Shown here: positions 58,020 through 64,000 of the stretch, one piece after another
Layout: every line of letters begins with the position of its first letter
Position numbering within the stretch: the first letter of the stretch is position 1
Origin: Scolanthus callimorphus
Taxonomy: Eukaryota; Cnidaria; Anthozoa; Actiniaria; Edwardsiidae
Assembly (NCBI GenBank): GCA_033964015.1
Contig: CM066919.1
Span: forward strand, 2,136,101 to 2,200,100
Reading direction: 5' to 3'
DNA length: 64,000 nucleotides
Notes under the pieces: generated by a model
What the model saw: the letters and a program-made list of their open reading frames with translations, nothing else
What the model was told of the DNA's origin: nothing
Databases searched by the model: none
Made by a program: the position numbers and the translations under genes

Positions 58020-58572
58020 TCATTAATGTCTCTATGACGCACACATCAGTCATGAGACCACTTCGTTGCAGTCCTCTGGTGACCTAGACAATTCTACCAA
58101 ATTGGTTGTCTTAGAGCCTTCCCTTCACGAGAAATAAATGTTTCAAACATAGATGACGTCATCAGTGACGTCACATCATGTGACCATTTTGTTCCGCTCC
58201 TCTGGTGACCTAGACAATTATACCCAAGTTTGGTTATCCTAGAGTTTTCCCTTTACCAGATATGAATTTTTCGAGCAAGGATGGCGTCATCGATGACGTC
58301 ACATCACGTGACCACTTTGTTTCGATCCTCTAATGACGTAGACAATTCTACCCAAGTTTGGTTGTCTCAGAGTATTCCCTTTACGAGATATTAATTTTTC
58401 GAGCAAGGATGACGTCATCGATGACGTCACATCACGTGACCATGTTATTTTGCTCCTCTAATGACCTAGACAAGTCTACCTAAGTTTGGTTGTCTTACAG
58501 AGTTGCCTTCACGAGATATTAATTTTTCGAGCAAGGATGACGTCATCGATGACGTCACATCACGTGACAACT
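58020..58572 (+). repeat. Satellite array D, four to five 128-bp units with CRE-like motifs
   Basis: TGACGTCA-type sites near 58152, 58281, 58409 and 58537, each in the phrase gatgacgtcatcgatgacgt and followed by cacatcacgtgacca; cccaagtttggttgt recurs between them. It ends about 120 bp before the THAP frame. Confidence 0.9.
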
Positions 58573-58684
58573 ATTCTTGCTTTTCAACCACGTGTCCCAC
58601 TCCTTGACGACAGTTGCTATCCGCCATATTGGTGTCCTTCAAGCGTAAACATTAGATGCGCGAATACAGTGAACACGAGAGGAA

Positions 58685-60189
58685 GTCAACTAGAGATTGA
58701 CTAGAGAACGGCGAGAAAGTTGGGTGAAAGCTGTGAGTCGCGGCGATACCGCATACAAAGACGTGCTAGAAAGCGAGAGAGTTTGTGGCCGGCATTTCAT
58801 CTCGGGACTAAGGTGTGGGACAAATTTAATGTTGACTGGATACCTTCCCAAAACATGGGAAAGAAAGAATACCGGCAGAAGGACTACGAGGCCGTCGAAG
58901 AAAGGAACGAACGATCAAAGAAACGACAGAAAGCAAGGTCAGAGCAACAAGAGCGAGAACTAGAGGCGAAAAGGCAAAGACAAGTTCTCGAACAAACCGG
59001 CGAACCATTATGTAACATAGATTTCATGGATGTTGAGCTCCAAGGTGCAGTTGTAGAGGATGTTGTTGAGGATATTTTGCCTGGAACTGCTCCCGAGGAC
59101 GAGCTATCTTATCCTGAAAACTTCACTCATGCGTTCACACAAACTGAAACGCCGAGTTTTGAGTCACAGGCGTCTCAAACCGAAACTCCTGTAGAGGCCG
59201 GAGAGGCGTTGTTTAATGACAGTTCTACACAAACCGAGGAGTTTGAGTATATGTTTCAGAGATGTGGATATCAAGCACCAGGTAGAAGCTATTTTGACAC
59301 AGACGATAAAGTTAGATTTTATACTGGGCTCCCCTCTCTAGAAATACTCATGACAACATTCGAGCAAGTAGCTCCCCATGTGACCAGGAATACTCAATCC
59401 CTTGACAGAGTTCAAGAATTTGCTCTTGTTCTCATGAAGCTGCGATTAAATGTTCCCTTCCAAGATCTGGGCTATCGCTTCTCCATTTATGTTTCTACTG
59501 TCTCTCGGATTTTTTATTCTTGGATTAAAGTCATGGATGCCAGATTATCACCACTTATTTACTGGCCTGAAAGGCATCAGCTGTGGAAAACTATGCCAAT
59601 GTCTTTCAAGTACTCTTTTGGAAACAAGGTGACAGTCATTATTGACTGCTTTGAAGTTTTTACTGAGAAGCCGTCAAATCTGTTAGCAAGGGCACAGACA
59701 TTCTCGTCCTACAAACATCACAACACCATTAAGGTGCTCATTGGTATCACACCACAGGGAACCATATCATTTGTGTCCAAAGCATGGGGAGGTCGTACAT
59801 CAGACAAACATTTGACTGAGAATTGTGGTTTTTTAGATTGTTTGCTGCCTGGAGACATGGTGATGGCTGACAGAGGATTTGTAATAACAGAAAGTGTTGG
59901 CCTGAAGCATGCTACACTAATCATGCCTGCTTTTACCAAGGGCAAATCCCAGTTGGACCCTGTGGACGTTGAAGAAACCAGGGGGATTGCAAATGTTCGA
60001 ATACATGTAGAAAGGGTGATTGGACTTCTCCGTAGGAAGTACTCTGTTTTAGAGGGCATTCTTCCCACTGACTTTCTGTCATGCAACCACCGTGGCACTC
60101 TAGACACTAGAGTTCCCTTGATTGACCGCATCATTAGAGTATGTTCTACACTAGTGAACTTATGCCCTCCAATAGTTCCTTTTGACTAA
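58685..60189 (+). pseudogene. THAP-DDE transposase of the ISL2EU type, frameshifted
   Basis: A partial THAP domain reads [15 protein letters not shown] and [13 protein letters not shown] (to about 58806); then one base is missing and the next frame goes on with [20 protein letters not shown]. The first Cys pair of THAP is not seen, so an upstream exon is missing or lost. From 58860 the frame is open to the stop at 60189: a basic coiled region, repeated acidic 'TQTE' words, a helix-turn-helix ([15 protein letters not shown]) and a DDE_Tnp_4 core. Counted from the ATG at 58720, the likely triad is D309 (VIIDCFEVF), D384 (VMADRGFV) and E431 ([16 protein letters not shown]). The DDE part is complete and could still be functional. 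Expected role: excision and insertion of the element. Confidence 0.82.
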
Positions 60190-61784
60190 ATTTTCTTAGT
60201 ACAAAAAGAGACAAATGAAATCCATGTGTAGGCATAAGAGTTCCCAAGTAGAGGTCATACAATTGATGAGCATAAATTCCTTCACAACACATACTAGAAC
60301 AGTTGGCTTTGTCGACACAAAAATCAAACTGAATTCTTTTAAAATTGTCATTTCCTGAAGAGTAGTAAATGTGTGTGAGTGAATCTTTGCTAAAACAATT
60401 AGACTACTTGGTGAGTTGACTCATACCAAAAATTGGAAACTGAAAACTACAACTGAAAAACCAAAATTTACACACAAAAATGGTCTCATGAGCTAACTAA
60501 AAGATAATTAATTACACCCATTTCAGAAAAGGTTGCACTTCACTGTCACTGTTGGAGCAAATAGGTATCACAAGAATTTTGTTCTTCTTAGTTACTCCCA
60601 TGACACACGATGGGTTGTGACGGTGCAGCCTTTTCTGAAATAGGTGTATGTCTACTATGGTTCCATTTTTCCTTTGTCACCTTGTCCAGGGAAAGTACTT
60701 TTCGTTTTAATTTACGAGGTCTTCTAAATTGTCATTGCCAGGTTGAAAGTTTCCTGAGATTTGTGCTATATTTTAAGGCCAAAGGGACAGACTAATTGAT
60801 TAGTTGATCCAGCATTTTGTATGTTCACAGGAGGTTCCTGTCCTTGCAGTGACCTTGATACTTTGCCAAGCTCTTTTTTTTTCACAGCTATAGGAAATAG
60901 GCTCTGTAATTTTTTAGGTATAATTTTTTATTTGGCTTAAAACTACAATGTTTATTATTGGCTTTTTTTACCAAAGTCAAAAAAACATGGGTTGATGGCT
61001 GCCTGAAACAAATTATATAATATGCTTAGTTCAGTGATATTAGTCAAGGAAAAACAAGCTATTAAAACAAGCTAATTAAAAAAATCCAAGAGATAATGTG
61101 ATTTACTGCATATAAATGAGCTTGTTCAAAGTTTATTATAATAATAATTACAGCTTTGTTTATCACAATCTCTCGCAGTCCTCTCAATACAGGAAAACAG
61201 GTTTGGGTCAAAATTCTGAATTTACTTTCTAAAGAGTAGTTAAATGAGTTTCACGTTATTTTCATGCACTTTATGAAAAACTGATCATCATTCAGACTAC
61301 AACCTCGAGGAGCCAGAAAAAGACATAACTATTTCAAAACGTATTTTAACTGGATTCCTTGTTCAATTTCATAGACTGAGCCCCTATGAAAAATCAATGT
61401 CCATATGTCCAATTCCATGTGCATTGTGCACCCAGTCAACATTATAAGTAATTAAACCATACCAATAGAAAGGACAAGCAATGCCCATTGATCAAACAAG
61501 TGGTCTTTATGTGTAATATAGTACAGTAAAGACACTCGAACAGTGAACACTGGTTATAATTTATATTACTGTTTATGCTTGCTATTCACGGAAACTGTTT
61601 GAAAAATGCACTGAAATTTTATAACCATAACAAAAGTTATAATATATTTTCCAAAAAATGTGAAAGAAATGTATAGGTGTTCATGGCTCGAGTGACCTTA
61701 CTGTAAAGATTGTATTAAAAAAATATTATAAATTGTAACAATTATTGTTTTCATTTTCTAATAAACAGGGAAAACACTCATTTT
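60190..61784. other. Spacer between the two convergent ISL2EU genes
   Basis: Probably both 3' UTRs. A mirrored pair of words near 60525 (cagaaaaggttgcacttcac) and 60625-60645 (gcagccttttctg) suggests a small inverted repeat. No gene seen. Confidence 0.5.
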
Positions 61785-63960
61785 TCCCTTAAATGCAAAC
61801 GCATTCTTGAGTCATCAAATATTATGTGCCATGTACAAGAGAACATGCAAAAGCAATGGCAAAAATGCCACAGTCACTTCCATTTCTCTGCTGTTGCACT
61901 GGCACATAGTTCAGAGCATTTAAGCGTCCTCCTAACAAATCATTGGTTTGCTCCTCTACTTCCTGGCTTATAATACCCTGGAAATAACTGTCATACAAGT
62001 TAACATCAAAGGCTGAACAGCCTATGGAGCTGACACACACCCAGTGATCAGAGCCAGTATGCAAAATTTGGATAAATTCACCAGACGTAACATCAAAGTT
62101 TCGAACTGGTCCAAGTGAGGAGCGCTGGAACCCTTCTATCGATGTGTTTACAACACTAAGAAGTACCTGAGCTTGTTGTATGATGTCACAGTTAAGCCAG
62201 CCTATTGGGTGGAGAATTAGGCTGTAGTCTGTTTCAGTTAGATTACCGAGAGGAGCTTTTTTGTTGATATTCCCTGTAGTCTCATTCACACAAACAACTG
62301 GACTCTCAGGTTCTGGGTGGTTTTCACTTTCACTGTCACTGCTAGACAAATCACTACTGTCAAGCAAATCTGGTGAATCCCTTAAAGAAGCACAAGTGGT
62401 AGTTGGGGCAGCTGGCATCGAAGGTGGGGCAACCTTGGTCTTTTTGCAAGCAGTGCATTGCCAAGTTGTTTTTGCATTGTTTGGCATTCTCTTTAAACCA
62501 ATGCACTTAAGATGAAAATTTTTTCCATTGTTGCAGTTCCTATTGTGGCATTCTAGTAGCCTGTCAGAGGCAGTTGCCTTTGACTGGCAAATGCAGACAG
62601 AATCACGTTGCATAGCAGCATGACTGGTTTGTGGTTTCTGTTTCCTTTGAGCAGCCCCTCTCTTAAACTGTGGTAAACGGCAACAGTGAGGGCAATACCA
62701 CTTTTTAGGTATCAATGAAGTTTCAAGTGCCAAACAGGATCTGTGGAACTGACCATACGGGCACTCCTGGTTACTGCAACTTAGAACATCATTATCTGCC
62801 CCTGTACGACAGAAGCAGGTTCTATTCACAGCAGGCTTAACAGTTGGTACCGCACACCTCCTCGTATACCAACGGCCAAGTACTTCGGGTAAAATACAAA
62901 TACGCCAAAAGGCTTCAAGCTTAGGGAGGACAGTATGACGATGAGCCTCATCTGGGTAAATCCGCTCACATACAATATGTGCTTCATTGTTATTCTTAGT
63001 GTCAATTGCACATACAACAAAGTCACAGTGTTTTTTATCTCGAAGAGTGAACAGCTGTTGTTGCACTTGGTGGTAGTAATTGTGATTTCGTTTCAGTTGA
63101 TACTTTCCATCAACTTTTTCTAAGCATGATGACTTTAAAAGAATGTACTTTTCAAAGTCACAGTCTGGGATGCATGTGGGACATTTGACCTCTCCACAGC
63201 CTAAACCACAACAATCACAGGAGGTCAAAAAATCAGGGGATGCATGGAGAAATGGATGTTCTTGGTTGATGTAGAGTCCACATCTCCTGACCTTAAAATT
63301 GATGTGTTTTCCTTCCATTTCCTTCTGATATGCCTTTATTGCATCATCCTCATGCTTGCACCCATGCCGTACAGCCTTGGTATTGACTTTAAACAGGTGG
63401 GGATATGATATTGCTTTTATCATTGACTGTGGCGGTTAGGCAAGATTGCATTTAGAAGCAGCACCACTCACAGAGGCTCCAATTCTGCCAGCTCTATGCC
63501 TGAAAAAGCTAGAGCATTTTGCCTGTGACTGTGTGTCTTTCTCAACTTATTTAATGTCTTTCTCAGAGACTTCCAACTTAACATCATCGAAGGTTGGAAG
63601 AAGCCATAAGCATTTGACACTAGTACACGCCAGCTTTCCATGAATTCGTGTCCAGGCTTCGACGTAAAAAAGAACGCTTGCAACGTGAGTGCAGGACTCA
63701 GCCAGAGCCGCTTTACAATCTAAGCATTGCGCAGAGAGGATTGTTCCATCTGTTTCAGTTATTATCCATATATTAACTAGCGGAGCATTCATAAGCTGCG
63801 AGTGTCGAACTTTTCCGCACACAACATACTTTCCATTGACGATTTTTCTTCTTACCGACTTCACAAAACCAGAGACCATCTGGTTAAATGCCTCCAAACT
63901 CTTGTAGGCTTTAAACTGCTGCTTCGTATAGTAACTGGTCTCCAGCACTAGATAACCCAT
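61785..63960 (-). pseudogene. SWIM-YqaJ-PHD-PHD-Ulp1-like protein of the ISL2EU element, disrupted
   Basis: From MGYLVLETSYYTKQQF (63960) the N-part holds a SWIM-like finger: CLDCKAALAESCTHVASVLF. Two in-frame stops follow, TAA at 63547-63549 and TAA near 63434. A piece seems deleted between the SWIM and nuclease parts. From M at 63423 (533 residues): YqaJ nuclease with E25, D64, E78-x-K80 (GEVKCP) and the [10 protein letters not shown] motif; PHD finger 1 (203-248); PHD finger 2 (277-327); Ser/Asp-rich linker; and a C48/Ulp1-like protease fold with H460 (GSDHWV), D478 (NLYDS) and C518 ([13 protein letters not shown]). The frame stops at 61822, but IFDDSRMRLHLREK continues in another frame, so the C-terminus has a frameshift too. 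Likely role: DNA processing in transposition; a reader/protease part is unusual. Confidence 0.78.
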
Positions 63961-64000
63961 TCTCCATTTAGTTGCTCACTCGGGATACAAGCCGGGTCAA

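Larger units (their letters stand above)
58640..64000. mobile_element. ISL2EU/IS4EU-type DNA transposon, right end outside the window
   Basis: Two convergent genes make the case: a THAP-DDE transposase on the plus strand and a YqaJ-nuclease protein on the minus strand, the pair known for ISL2EU elements. No terminal repeat could be checked because the right end lies beyond base 64000. The left end is probably between 58570 and 58690. Confidence 0.75.

Overview
The window looks like animal nuclear DNA, most probably from an anthozoan cnidarian such as a stony coral or sea anemone. The evidence is short exons with GT-AG introns, AT-rich spacers packed with MITEs, and protein families that I remember as multi-copy in coral gene sets. 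I had no database, so the organism is an inference. There are no operons, CRISPR arrays or prokaryotic features. I recognise no certain single-copy housekeeping gene: almost everything codes for a transposon or belongs to a lineage-specific multi-copy family.

Layout. 1-3.4 kb: five-exon minus-strand gene of an uncharacterised coral family, running off the left edge. 4.7-6.07 kb: 5'-truncated L1/Tx1-type LINE, inserted in the last codons of a minus-strand HECT E3 ligase gene whose large exon is 6.07-8.36 kb. Two tiny upstream exons (27.50-27.56 and 30.23-30.26 kb) join it in phase and complete a SAM-like domain, so the gene seems to span 24 kb with introns full of transposons. 9-23 kb: noncoding DNA with nested inverted-repeat elements (a 2.5-kb foldback, a MULE-like MITE with a 9-bp target duplication, mariner-, hAT- and Harbinger-like MITEs), an AAAGT-rich minisatellite and a dead HARBI1 copy. 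23.56-27.0 kb: two-gene PIF/Harbinger transposon. 27.6-30.1 kb: CR1/L2-like LINE.

32.85-42.31 kb is the most striking object: a 9.46-kb DNA transposon with ~32-bp terminal inverted repeats and TTAA target duplications. It carries an 11-exon Kolobok-type transposase gene on the plus strand and, facing it, a four-exon gene for a 283-residue protein that joins a CXC (tesmin-like) cysteine domain to a domain resembling the P2X7 cytoplasmic 'ballast'. The minus gene is intact; the transposase has one apparent single-base frameshift.

42.6-58.6 kb holds four arrays of one ~128-bp satellite family whose units carry CRE-like TGACGTCA and CACGTG motifs. Between the arrays lie decayed multi-copy genes (the two halves of one family, in opposite orientation), a Penelope-like reverse transcriptase fragment, a four-exon transposase-like gene with a highly acidic exon, a tRNA-like sequence and a perfect 62-bp palindrome.

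58.7 kb to the right edge: an ISL2EU/IS4EU-type transposon with a THAP-DDE transposase and a convergent gene joining a SWIM finger, YqaJ nuclease, two PHD fingers and a Ulp1-like protease domain. Both genes carry disabling changes.

Frameshifts, often at homopolymers, recur in many genes. Some may be assembly indels, so 'pseudogene' calls depend on sequence quality.
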